Positions 46,690 to 58,487 of a DNA stretch of 64,000 nt are shown here, piece by piece; the stretch's first letter is position 1; every line of letters starts with the position of its first letter. A program made the position numbers and the translations under genes. The notes beneath the pieces were generated by a model. It worked only from the letters and a program-made list of their open reading frames with translations. It ran no database searches and was not told the DNA's origin. The DNA is from Oenanthe sinensis (lineage: Eukaryota; Streptophyta; Magnoliopsida; Apiales; Apiaceae). The DNA is taken from NCBI GenBank assembly GCA_028671895.1, contig CM053796.1, positions 39,244,860 to 39,308,859 of the forward strand, given 5' to 3'.

Positions 46690-47243
46690 TGTTAGATATG
46701 AAGAACTTATGAGATCAGAGAATGCTAAGTCAGAGTTTACTGAAGTTGATCAGAGTTTAACTAATGTCATCAGAGATTAGAAGATGTCATCAGAGTTTAC
46801 TCAATCAGAGTTTACTAACCGACAGAGTTTATGTTGATCAGAGTTTGATTGTTGAAAATTGACAAATCAGGAGATGATTAGAGATAAAGAATGAAGTGCT
46901 CGAGTAAAAGTCTATTGTCTTTTTGGAAGCTATCTTTTAGAAAGATAACGGTGGAAATAATATTTCTGCATTTAATGATCATTATCTTTGCTGTAATTAG
47001 ATAGGTAGTTATGTAATATATAAACACATGATTAGGTTTACTTTGATGTATCGTTCAAGTTATTATCTTTCTCATAATCTAGCAGTTCTTAAGAACTTTA
47101 TTTTTCTTGAGAAAAACTTGTATTAAGTTTATCAAAGTTAATACAAAGCAGTATTTTCTTTTACATACTTGTGTTCATAATAGATTGATTGGTACTATTA
47201 TATTCAACCTCCCTTTCTATAATAGTTCATTATCTGGGTAACA
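46690..47243 (+). mobile_element. 3' LTR of element B (554 bp)
   Basis: It starts TGTTAGATATGAAG after the polypurine tract and ends TATCTGGGTAACA, giving TGTTA...TAACA ends. A TATA-like AATATATAAACACATG lies near 47012. Five or more CAGAGTTTA words occupy 46728-46850, the inverse of the TAAACTCTG words in the element body. It differs from the LTR at 34168-35459. Confidence 0.82.
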
Positions 47244-49030
47244 TAGGGAGTGTATTTAAAATCTTTACGATATAATTAATTTTTTCTAAATGAAACTTTA
47301 GTACTTATAGTAAATATAGTAATAAAACCGTTGATAATTAAATATAAGTTAATAAGTTAAATTTAGAATTGAATAAAAAATGAAATGTAAGTTTGAATCA
47401 TGAATAAAATTAAATTAAAAAATAAATTTTAGTCATCTATATTGATTTGGAAAAAAAGAACAACATTTATAACTAATAGTCTATAATGAACAATAAAGAT
47501 TATGTGTAAAATACTATAAGTCTATAATAATAATATTATGTCTAATTAATTAAATTTTCAAAAAAGAATAAAATAATAATTAAATAAATAGACTTGAAAA
47601 ATATAACTTAGATAAATATTATTCAAATTATAATTATAAAATAAACTAAAAATTATATATAAAAATATTGGATATAAGACATTTATGGTAGAACTTGTAA
47701 ATAAGGAAATAAAATAATAATGAAATGGATCAGGGGTAAAATGAATAAGAAAACTAATTATGAATTATGGGTAAAATATATAGATATGAAATAACCCAAC
47801 CTATAACTAATTAATGAAAATATCTAAAAAAGAAAATATCCATGGATGTTTGTAGGCTTGGAATTGGATACGGTAGGATTGGAATTAGAAAACTGTTATT
47901 TAGAAAGTTTATTTAAATTGATATAATAACAACTTCGGAAAGTTTATTTAGAAATCAGGAATCATGTATATAATTTTATATTAAATTGATTAATAACAAC
48001 TTCAGAAAGTTTATTTGAAATATTTTTTTAATTTTTTAACCAAAATTATATGGAAGTGAAATGCTACAAATTAATTTTAGGGAATTTTTTGAATTCAACA
48101 ATAATGTTTATCATACAAAACTTATTTTTTCTAACGAACAAAACAATTGCGATTTGAAAACTTTGCAATCTCAGTTCCCAATTTCATACAAATCATCACC
48201 CCCCGGATGTATTCAACCTTGTTTGATCTTTTTCTGGCGAGTAATCTCATTTTTTTTGTTAATTCTCATATTTCACCATCAACAATACCCAAGCCAAACA
48301 AGTTGAGTCGAGTTAATAGCTTTCTGCTGTGAGTTTAACTTTAAACTAAAAAATATTTGTTCATTTGATAAATTAAAAACAATTTATAATTAAAAAAAAT
48401 AGTTTAAAATTAAAAATTAGCATGATGTACTTTTTTAAATAACTTATTTTATTTTTATAACTTTATTTGATAAAAAATAATACTATCATTTACATGTAGA
48501 ACTTGTAAATTTTATTTTTATTTATATATTTTTCATAGCACATATGTAAAATAAAATATTGAAATTATTTAACAGATTTCAACAAAAAAAAATTAATTTT
48601 ACTTTTAAATAAGTAATTTTAAGTCATAAATTATGTTTTTAAATTTACCTAAACAGACTCTTAATTTGAAGCCTCGTAATTAAAGAGAAGCAAAAGCAAA
48701 GTTGGCTAATACCATGGGCCCGTGGCCCTTTTCATTCCTTTTATAAATACATAAGACATACTATAAGTTATCCCAAAAATTACTCTTTACTAACTTTTCA
48801 TTTTTAAACTGTTTAAAATCACTCACTAACTTATTATATTAATATATATTTTTTAATTTAAAATTACTTTAATTAATCCATAACTTAAATATCAGACAAA
48901 CGATTTATAAAAGTCGCATCGATCCTCACCTGATCAGCGGAGATTGATTTGCAACTTTTGTGGTCAAGAATGGTTCAGTTTAGATAAGGTTGTTAACGTG
49001 TCTACATATTCAAACTTTGATCTATTATGA
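47244..49030. other. AT-rich intergenic DNA, no gene seen
   Basis: Short frames (48061-48332) lack any similarity or codon bias. AACTTCGGAAAGTTTATTTA-like words recur at 47900-48020. The first bases after the LTR would hold the target duplication, but the left partner is not identifiable because the element is chimeric. Confidence 0.6.
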
Positions 49031-49034
49031 CCCC

Positions 49035-49570
49035 CTGTGAGTGGAGACCGGAAATGTAAAAAAAATCCAAATCCGAATCTGAAAAGCCAGTTACATATTA
49101 TTTGAAAAAAAATTCAGAAAAAAATCGATTTGAAAAAACTTGGTTCGGGTCTGATTCATCCGCGGACCTGAACGGACACATATTTTTTAGAAAAATCTGG
49201 CCCCATCCGATTCGAAAAAAATTTGAATTTAGGTACGGCCCGAAAAAAATCAAATATAGGTCCGATCCAGATAAAAATCCGTTCCGGCCCGGATTAAGTC
49301 TGATCCAACCCGATTTTAGCCTGATTTTTCCCGAATTTTATTTGGAAATTTCAAAAAAAACGGATAAAATTTTGAATATATTTAAATTTTATCTATCTTC
49401 ATAAAAATATTTAATTAAATATCGGATAAAAGTATATATATTTCAAGAAATATTAAAAACACTCTTTAAAAACAATTATTTATATTTATAAAATTAAAAA
49501 TATTAATATTGAAATATTTAAAAAAAATAATTCGGTTTGGTTCAGTCTGATTCACGAGCCTAAAACGGGC
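49035..49570. repeat. CCGAT/CGGATC-rich segment, perhaps a non-autonomous hAT
   Basis: Short words such as TTCGGGTCTGATTC, GATCCAACCCGA, GGTCCGATCC and GGCCCGGATT repeat on both strands, as in subterminal parts of some plant hAT elements. No clear termini or target duplication were found, so this is weakly supported. The open frame at 49102-49404 is a by-product. Confidence 0.3.
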
Positions 49571-49982
49571 CAACTATTAGTAAAAAATTTATATTAAAAG
49601 CCTTTTATCTCTAGCACTTAAAAAACTTAATTACCATCATATTTGATTTAAAAGAACTTCACAATTAATATTATTTTGTTATTATTATATAGAAAGACAT
49701 GAGAAGGAGAAATTTTAGGGTGTGTTTCCTTCACCAGTTTTCTGAAAAAAAATTCTAAGAAAACATAAAAAATAGGAAACATGTTCAAATTAGACGTTTT
49801 TCAGTTTTAGGAAGTGGAATACTAGAAAACAAGGGTTTCCAAATTATCACTAGAATTTTGAAAAAATTTGAAAACTCATTTCAGTTGTTTTCCATTACTG
49901 CCCGTACAAATTAAAAAATAGTTTTCAAGTTTTAAAAAAACTAGAAAACACGGCATGAAAAGGGGAGCTCGTAGGTTAACAC

Positions 49983-49991
49983 GTTTTATCA
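49983..49991. repeat. Left 9-bp target-site duplication of the MULE
   Basis: GTTTTATCA immediately precedes the element start GGGTTAGATGG and recurs exactly at 52544-52552. Confidence 0.9.
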
Positions 49992-50384
49992 GGGTTAGAT
50001 GGCATTTTCGTTACTCAACTGATTACAAACTTGTAATTGGATCATTCAATTGAAAAATCTTTCCCTCGGGTCATTATACTACAATAAATATTCATATCAA
50101 TCATTAAACAAAATAAAATTTTCACAGTCGCTAAATTGCACTGATTTTCGACGGAGCTCCGTTAAATAGTGCCAAATAAGCTTCCATGTCACAATCCGAC
50201 CCAAGCTAAACTCATGACCTAACCAAAATTCACGACCCTTTTATTCATTACCCTAATATAACATCCATTGTCCCCAAATTATACTCAACCAACTCAATCT
50301 CAATTACCCATTAAACACTAACAATTTCACCCGAACTGATAAGATGGTGAGGATTCGAACAGGTATTGAGATTCGCTTGAAATC

Positions 50385-50482
50385 AAATTGAAGAACTTGG
50401 AGATGAAAATGAACTCAACAATGAAGAAGAAGACGAGTTAGATCTTGAGGATGACGAAGTCGATGATGCAAGAACACAATAA
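50385..50482 (+). pseudogene. Acidic reading-frame fragment inside the MULE
   Basis: The frame reads EELGDENELNNEEEDELDLE, then DDEVDDARTQ and a stop at 50480. The strongly acidic composition suggests a captured exon rather than random sequence. There is no start codon in frame. No family was recognised. Low certainty. Confidence 0.3.
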
Positions 50483-50823
50483 GTGTTAGATATGAGCCAT
50501 CTCTATAAGTTTCTTGACATGGAGCTACATGATCACTATTGCATTTGATACCCTGTAATCTATAGTAAAACTCAGATCTATAATCTTTACAGCTTATAGA
50601 CGAGTAACTATTATACTTTAGTGAAGCACTACTAATCTTTGAAGTGACATTGAAGATGAAGATGGGGAAATGGGTTTAAAGGGAGATGAAAGGAAAATGA
50701 GTTAAATGAATTTAATTGGGTATGATTTTTATAATTTAGTTGTATAATATTAACCTGGTCGGGTCAGATGATGTGTACATGCCATTTGGACTTAAAGAAA
50801 CCATGTAGCAGCAATATCATTTT

Positions 50824-52381
50824 TGTTGGTGTAGGTGCCCTAGAGGCAATACAATGTTTCTTTTGATAAACTTTTATGTCATTTGATTATTCAATAAACG
50901 TATTTATTATGACTTTAATTACTGCGATATATTTGTTAGTATAATAAATGTCCTTAGAATCATGATACACATTGTATAGTTTAATACATGACTTGAACTT
51001 GAGATTATATAATATATCATATTCTTAAATGTCCCTGGTCGAGTATTATTATTATAGGACAATAATAATACATAAATAGACTAGTATGTTATTTGACAGA
51101 TAACAACAACTCATTGGTTATAAGTACGGGGATACTAAAGTCAATATATAGGTACATGTAGGAGTACATGGTACTGGACAGACCCACAGTGAGATTCTTC
51201 ATGTTTAATAAAGTCATAAGAAAGACTCACAGTGATAATGGTGTAATGATCCTCTGACTTGAGATCATTATATTTCTATACGAGGATTAATATACTTTGA
51301 CTACATTAAAAATTACCTTTGACCGGGTGATGATAAAAGTGGACATCAGGTATATCATGAGTCGTATGAGAAATATGAATGATAGATAAATGATTTAACC
51401 TCCTATAATTAGGAGAGATATTATTGGCCTCTTGATTGAGTGAGACTATAAAATACATGACCGTGCTCAAATAATGATTTGTTTTCATAGTCTACTCATG
51501 GATCAAGTAAACCAGGATTAAATGTTGTAGAGGATGACTAAATACATGCCTCGAATTTAATCTATAATATATATGGTTAAAGTGATTATATTACACGGAA
51601 ACATTAATCACGAAAGGTTTTTATCGAATCACGATTTAATTATTATTTAATTGGGTAGCAATGATGTATTACTAGATACCGCTCATTGTTTATAATTTTA
51701 TTGGAGAATAAAATTATTGCTAATTAAATAATAGCCTATAGGGTCACACACATAGAGCACTTAAAGGAATAGTTAATTTAAATTATAGATTTAAATTAAT
51801 TGATGATTATTTGAATTTTATTATATTAATTAAGTGAGACTTAATTAATTGAAATAATATAAATTCGAATTTGAATTCCTGCCCTTAATAATTAAGTATG
51901 ACTTAGTTATTAATTAAATAATAGAAATTCGGTTTTATTATTTAATCCTAAACCTACATGGGTTAGGCTTTGCTGATTGGGTCTCTTAACCAGCATTATA
52001 AATAGATAATGATAGGGTTAAGAGGGATTACGTTTTTGAGAAACAAAAATCCCTAGAGGCAGCAACAAGCACAGCAAGGCACAGCAAGACACAAACAAAT
52101 TCGAAATCATCAAAGGAGGCTAGTACATCCATTCCGTAATCAAGATCGTGAGACGTTCTTGAAGGTTCTCGTGTGGATACCATAGAGGTGCTTTCGAGAG
52201 GAAGACACAAGTCGTGAAAGCTAGGATCTCCGTTGAGTTCGTGAAAGTCGAAATCATCAAAAGGTATAATTATGTTTCACCATAATCTGTCCAAGCTTAT
52301 ACATGATCCTGAGTTAGGGTTCCGAAATTTTTCGTTATATTTACATTTAATCCGCTGCATTTTATGCCTCGGAACCCAACA
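50824..52381 (+). mobile_element. Solo LTR (1,558 bp) of a copia family, with 5-bp target duplication
   Basis: It starts TGTTGGTGTAGGTGCCCTAG and ends CCTCGGAACCCAACA, so the termini are TGTTGG...CCAACA. ATTTT occurs on both sides (50819-50823 and 52382-52386). It aligns over its whole length with the LTR at 7234-8775 but is clearly diverged. No internal retrotransposon sequence adjoins it, so it is the product of LTR-LTR recombination. It lies in the right arm of the MULE. An AAACCTACATGGG to TATAAATAG stretch (about 51950-52005) is the probable promoter. Confidence 0.92.
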
Positions 52382-52543
52382 ATTTTGTCTAGTTATCTTT
52401 TCGTCTATTTTTTACCGTCAGTAACGGCACGTGACCTGAACAAAAGTTTTAAAGAATGTAATGATTTGATTGAAAGGTTTTTTAATTGGATGACCCAATT
52501 GGAAGTTCGTAGTCAGTTGAGTGACGAAATTGTCATTAACCCC

Positions 52544-52552
52544 GTTTTATCA
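52544..52552. repeat. Right 9-bp target-site duplication of the MULE
   Basis: GTTTTATCA, identical to 49983-49991. Confidence 0.9.
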
Positions 52553-52795
52553 TATTTGATGTCAAAACAGACTCCTCTACACAATTATTGCGATTTGCGG
52601 CTCATCCCTCATTGTGTACTAGCAGCTCTTTAGACCTTTCTTCTTGATAATTAATTTTGATTATCGTTAAATTTAATCAATTTATTTGTTTTTATCAACC
52701 CATATCTCACCATTCACGTGCAATGTCCTCATATGCCCTCATTATATATGCATTGACTTGGAATTATAATCAAATTCACAACTTTTACTTTCATT

Positions 52796-53515
52796 GATAT
52801 ATATATATATATATAGAGTCATGCTCAAATAGAAAATAGTTTAAATGAGAAATAGAAAACCTTATCATTATACCTGCCGCACCCACACACAAATTATATA
52901 CACCCTCACACACACAATCCCATCTATTCTCCTTCGTTTTTAATTTGATTTTTCCCGTCAATTGGCAAAGTTTTTTTCAAATCTAACTTCACCACATTTT
53001 TTTTTATATCCCAACGATCTGTTTTCATACCATATGTGCTATATTTCGGCAAATATAATTTATAATTAAAATAAATTCGGCACTTATCAGATTCAAACTT
53101 CAATCACTAAATTATATTACAGAAACCACTCATTTGTATTATAGAAATCACTAATTTATATTATAGAAATCACTAAATTATATATCCTGGGTTCACAAAA
53201 AATAATGGAAATCGCCGAAAAAATAAAAGTCACCGGAATATATCACATATGGTATGCAAACTGCTTGTTGGGAGATGGAGAAAAATGTGGTGAAATTAGA
53301 TTTGAAAAAAACTTCACTAATTAACGGGAAAAATCAAATTAAAACAGAGTGATTATGTGGGATTGGGTGTATGAGGGTGTATTTGATTTGTGTGTGGATG
53401 TTCCCTCTTGCCATTAGATTAGATTGAATATGTGGTGTAGATCTTATTTTCTATTTTCTATTCTAAGTTATTTTCTATTTGATCACTTGCATATATATAT
53501 ATATATATATATATA
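52796..53515. mobile_element. Foldback (Micron-like) element between TA microsatellites
   Basis: Both ends abut TA runs (52796-52816 and 53491-53514). The left part (GCTCAAATAGAAAATAG onward) pairs with the inverted right part (GATCAAATAGAAAATAA on the other strand). Inner blocks pair as well: CCATATGTG near 53032 with CACATATGG near 53255, and CCTTCG...TTTAATTTGATTTTTCCC with GGGAAAAATCAAATTAAA. The element is thus one large imperfect palindrome with arms of about 240 bp. It has no reading frame. Insertion into TA microsatellites recalls the rice Micron elements. Confidence 0.65.
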
Positions 53516-55430
53516 GTCTTACTCTAGTAGAAATTAAATTAGAATAGAAAGTAAAAAGTAGTCACATATGGACAAAGTCTAATACACTCCCACAATAATT
53601 AAATACACCCAATTCCCTCCATTTTTAATTTAATTTTTCCCGTTAATTGGTGAACTTTTTTCCAAATCTAACTTTACCATATTTTTTTTACATCTCCCAA
53701 CGATCAGTTTCCATACCATATGTGTTATATTCCCACAACTTTCATTTTTCCAATGATCACCTTATATATTTATTTAACGAAACTAGTGATTTTGGTGATT
53801 CTTATATAATTTTTTTTTAAATACAAATTAGTGATATATCTAATATAAATTAGTGATCGAATTTCAATTTGGTAACAGATGTTTATAGTGCGAACCGGTG
53901 ATTTTGATGATTCTTATAATACAAATTAGTTATTTTTATTATACACATTAGTGATTTATCTAATATAAATTAGTGATCGAATACTTGATGATGTGGCAGT
54001 GGGTCCAACTACTACGTGGCAGTGTCACAACATCAATGCTGATGTGGCGGAGTTTAGAGTTGTATGCATGGTATATATTCTTTCTAAAATTAGTTTTTAT
54101 TAACATTAAATGATTAAGATCGTTTATATGGTTCACCTAAAATTGGACGGTTAACATATTTAATATTCATAACTTTAACGATATATTAAATAAAAATTAT
54201 AGGATAAGTAGGATTCTGAAAATAGAAAATATATAATATAATATAATTTAAATATAATATAATATTATCTGTGATGAGTTGTATAAAAATGGGACTATCG
54301 GGGGTTAGAGTTGTGTATGATATATATATTCTTTCTAAAATTAGATTTTATTAAAATTTAATTGTTAAGATCATTTCTATAATTCACATAAAATTGGACG
54401 ATTAAGATATTTTATATGGTTCACCTTATCCGGTCAGTACCGTACCGACCGACCAAAACTTTTATTATTTCGGGTATAATAATATAGTATAGATATATAT
54501 TATATAAATGAAAATTGTACTTAACAAAAAAATAAATTAAATGAGAATTGTTTTACACAATTCACTTTTTTTAATTTAGTTAAATATTATATAAATTATT
54601 CTTGTTAAATATATTTTTAATCCACCTATATATTGTAAAGTATATAAATTTGTAACAATTAAAAGCATGATATTTATTTTCTATCTTGTTTGTTACGAGA
54701 AAACAATCGGTTTGGAACAAATTTTATGTCTCTCTCAAGTGGAAAACTAGTATAAGGTTTGGAACAGGTTCTCGCTAGTTTTCTGGAAACTAGAAAATTC
54801 TAGCCTCTTGACTTGGACGAAGACTTCATTCATCTAAACGGCAGGCGTATGATTTTTCTTTTTACTTCAAAACTAAAAAATGAAACAAATATATAATTTT
54901 ATATTAAAGCTACTAGCGGTGATTGTATTTGCGGTTAATTTTAGTTGCATTGGTTGCATATTTGATTTTACTTCAACTATTTTATTTGGGTTGATGGTTA
55001 ATATTTGATTTTTGAGAAATCTTTATCGTCTATTTAACATATTTTAATATATTATAAAATTATATTTATATATATTTAAAAATCAATTTAATAAAAATTA
55101 TCATTATTAAAAATTTTTAACTATTATCTTACTTTATTTAGTTATTTTATTTATTATACAAAATAGAAGTTAAAATAGAATTTTTAATTTTTATTTGCGT
55201 TTTTCCATACATTACTACATAACTTGCCTTTCATATAATTGTAGTGTTTTTTGTGAATTGAACGTAAAATAACAATAAAAGTTAATAATTTTTTTTGTCA
55301 GAATAAAAGTTAATAATTTGATTATTTAAAAAAAGGTATTTATCAAAAATACTACTTTTTTAAACTTTTTTGCGATTTTACTATCTCCTTATTTTTTTAC
55401 AAAAATACGGTGTGCAACCTGATGAAACTT
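53516..55430. repeat. First, partial unit of the 3.1-kb tandem array
   Basis: TACTCTAGTAGAAA at 53520 recurs at 56798 and 59920. Blocks at 53600-53990 match 55530-55910. 54045-55420 matches 57112-58480 and 60230-61480, including TCCGGTCAGTACCGTACCGA and ACGAGAAAACAATCGG. The GC-rich middle of the full unit is missing here. No gene. Confidence 0.8.
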
Positions 55431-58400
55431 ATTCCAGTAGAATGTAAACTAGAATAGAAAGAAAAAAGTAGGCCCACATAAGTACTCAGCCTAATACACT
55501 CTAACACCAATTAAATACACTCAATTTCCGTCATTTTTAATTTAATTTTTTCTGTTAACTGGTCAATTTTTTTCCAAATCTAATTTTACCATGTTTTTCT
55601 ACATCTCCTAACGATCAGTTTCCATACCATATGTGTTATATTCCGACGACTTCTATTTTTCCGATTATCTACTTATATATTTATTTAACAAAACGGGTTA
55701 TTTTGGTGATTCTTATAATACAAATTAGTGATTTTTATAATACAAATTAGTGATTTATCTAATATAAATTAGTGATCGAATTTCGATCTGATGTTTATAT
55801 TACGAACTGTTGATTTTGAAGATTCTTATAATACAAATTAATGATTTTTATAATACAAATTAGTGATTTATCTAAAATAAATTAGAGATCGAATACCTGA
55901 TGACGTGGCCATAGGTCCCAAGTTGTTCCGAGCTGTTCATGAGGATCAAAGCTAATTTGAAGGTGATTCTGAACTTAGATTTCTTATTATGTATAGTCGA
56001 TTTGAATCTCATGAGATGTACTATGTGATGACATGCTTTTCTTCGTTGTAAAATTAGTTGATTTTGAATTCAGGCATACCTGTTATGATGATAAATTTTT
56101 TTCAATTTGATATGCGTTGATTTTCGTTAAAAATGGATCCATGGTTGCATAGATCCTTTGTTGCTAATTCTATAACTATATTTTTTATGATTTTTCGAGC
56201 ACGATTTCTGGATAACTTGGTCGGAGTCCGTTCGAGCTAGCTGGAATTGGAGCTTGGGGGTCGTATTTTTGTTTCTATGCTTTTTAAACGTTTGTGTAGG
56301 TCATTACAAACATGCAGCCATTGAAATTAACGAGGATGGTCATCATTTTTTATCACCGGAAAACGAAGCCGTCGACGTCGTTTTTTACCGGAAATCAGGC
56401 TTCAAAACTACGTTCTTGGTTTTGTTTACACAGTCAAGTTGGTTCTGGTTTGGGCAACTCGTGGGTACTCATTTTGAGATTGTTGGTCCACCGGAAAACG
56501 TTTCAAGCGACGTGGTCTGGCAGGGGAGGGGGGCAAGTGATGAGGGACGGCGTGGCCGGGCAAAGGGAGGGGCAGGGACGTCAGAGCCGCGTTGATGGGT
56601 CTAGGAGCAGGGTGGAGAACGGTGATGGGTCTGGGTGAAGGGTGGAGGGGGGTGGGATACGTTGGGTGGATATAGTCAGATATGGGGTGATATAGGGGGT
56701 GGACATAGTAAAATAGGTGTGACTATAGTAAAATATGCAGTGGAAATAATACTTTCTACTTTATATTCTAGGACTACTTTATACTATATAGAGTCCTACT
56801 CTAGTAGAAAGTAAACTAGAATAGAAAGTAAAAAGTAGGTCCCATAAGTACTCAGCCCAATACACTCTCACACCAATTAAATACACTCAATTTCTAATTA
56901 TATTTTTAATAAATATAACAACCATTAGATTTTAATTATTATTTTTTGTATACAATGATATTTATATATTAATATTCATAAACTTTAATGATGTATTAAA
57001 TAAAAATTATATGATAAGTATGATTCTTAAAATAGAAAATATAGAATATAATTTAAATATAATATAATATTATATTATCCGTGGGGAGTTGTATAAAAGG
57101 AGGACTATCGGAGGTTAGAGTTGTATGCATGATATATATTCTTTCTAAAATTAGTTTTTATTAAAATTAAATAGTTAAGATCGTTTATATGATTCATCTA
57201 AAATTGGACGGTTAGCATATTTAATATTCATAAACTTTAGCGATATATTAAATAAAAATTATAGGATAAGTAGGATTCTTTAAATAGAAAATATATAATA
57301 TAATTTAAATATAATATAATATTATCTGTGATGATTTGTATAAAAATAGGACTACCGGGGATTAGAGTTGTGTATGATATATATATTCTTTTTAAAAATA
57401 GATTTTATTAAAATTTAATTGTTAAGATCATTTCTATAGTTCACATAAAATTGACAATTAAGATATTTTATATGGTTCAGCTTATCCGGTCAGTACCATA
57501 TCGACCGACCAAAACTTTTAATATTTCGGGTATAATAATATAGTATAGATATATATTATATAAATGAAAATTGTACTTAACAAAAAAATAAATTAAATGA
57601 GAATTGTTTTACACAATTCACTTTTTTTAATTTAGTTAAATATTATATAAATTATTCTTAGTAAATATATTTTTAATCCACCTATATATTGTAAAGTATA
57701 TAAATTTGTAACAATTAAAAGCATGATATTTATTTTCTATCTTGTTTGTTACGAGAAAACAATCGGTTTGGAACAAATTTTATGTCTCTCTCAAGTGGAA
57801 AACTAGTATAAGGTTTGGAACAGGTTCTCGCTAGTTTTCTGGAAGTTAGAAAATTCTAGCCTCTTGACTTGGACGAACACTTCATTCATCTAAACGGCAG
57901 GCGTATGATTTTTCTTTTTACTTCAAAACTAAAAAATATAACAAATATATAATTTTATATTAAAGCTACTAGCGGTGATTGTATTTGCGGTTAATTTTAG
58001 TTGTATTTGTTGCATATTTGATTTTACTTCAACTATTTTATTTGGGTTGATGGTTAATATTTGATTTTTGAGAAATCTTTATCGTCTATTTAACATATTT
58101 TAATATATTATAAAATTATATTTATATATATTTAAAAATCAATTTAATAAAAAATATCATTATTAAAATTTTTAACAATTATCTTTCTTTATTTAGTTAT
58201 TTTATTTATTATACAAATTAGAAGTTAAAATAGAATTTTTAATTTTTTTTACGTTTTGCCATACATTACTACATAAAAACTTGCCTTTCATATAATTGTA
58301 GTGTTTTTTGTGAATTGAACGTAAAATAACAATAAAAGTTAATAATTTTTTTTGTCAGAATAAAAGTTAATAATTTGATTATTTAAAAAAGGGTATTTAT

Positions 58401-58487
58401 CAAAAATACTATTTTTTTAAACTTTTTTGCGATTTTACTATCTCCTGATTTTTTTGCAAAAATACGGTGTACAACCTGATGAAACTT
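55431..58487. repeat. Second unit of the tandem array (3,057 bp)
   Basis: It starts ATTCCAGTAGAATGTAAACT and repeats from 58488 with few substitutions and short indels. Content in order: foldback-family sequence with many ATACAAATTAGTGAT words (55720-55880), a GC-richer block (56180-56720), a second foldback end (56760-56890), and the AT-rich block shared with the hAT 5' region (56930-57420). The frame at 56254-56595 is not conserved in the next copy, so I call no gene. Confidence 0.88.

Larger units (their letters stand above)
49992..52543. mobile_element. Non-autonomous Mutator-like element with long terminal inverted repeats
   Basis: The left end (GGGTTAGATGGCATTTTCGT onward) and the right end read in reverse (GGGGTTAATGACAATTTCGT onward) match through about 90 bp (shared ACTCAACTGA, AATTGG and TCATT blocks). 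They match more weakly to about 220 bp (shared CCAAAT, CATGT and GACCC words). A perfect 9-bp duplication GTTTTATCA flanks it, the Mutator hallmark. No transposase is present. Removing the solo LTR inside (50824-52381 plus 5 bp) leaves about 990 bp. The middle holds an acidic reading frame. Confidence 0.88.

Noticed and set aside
48061..48332. Two overlapping short frames
   Set aside because: AT-rich, no domain, no codon bias, no promoter or splice signals.
49102..49404. Open frame of 100 aa with many KK, FR and DP residues
   Set aside because: It is a by-product of CGGATC-type repeats; composition is repetitive and no domain is recognisable.
52364..52633. Open frame of 89 aa
   Set aside because: It crosses the end of the solo LTR, the target duplication and the MULE terminus, so it cannot be an old gene.
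56254..56638. Open frame MGVVFLFLCFLN... of 113 aa in the GC-rich part of the array unit
   Set aside because: The next unit (59355-59648) changes frame halfway and ends differently, so the protein is not conserved between near-identical copies.
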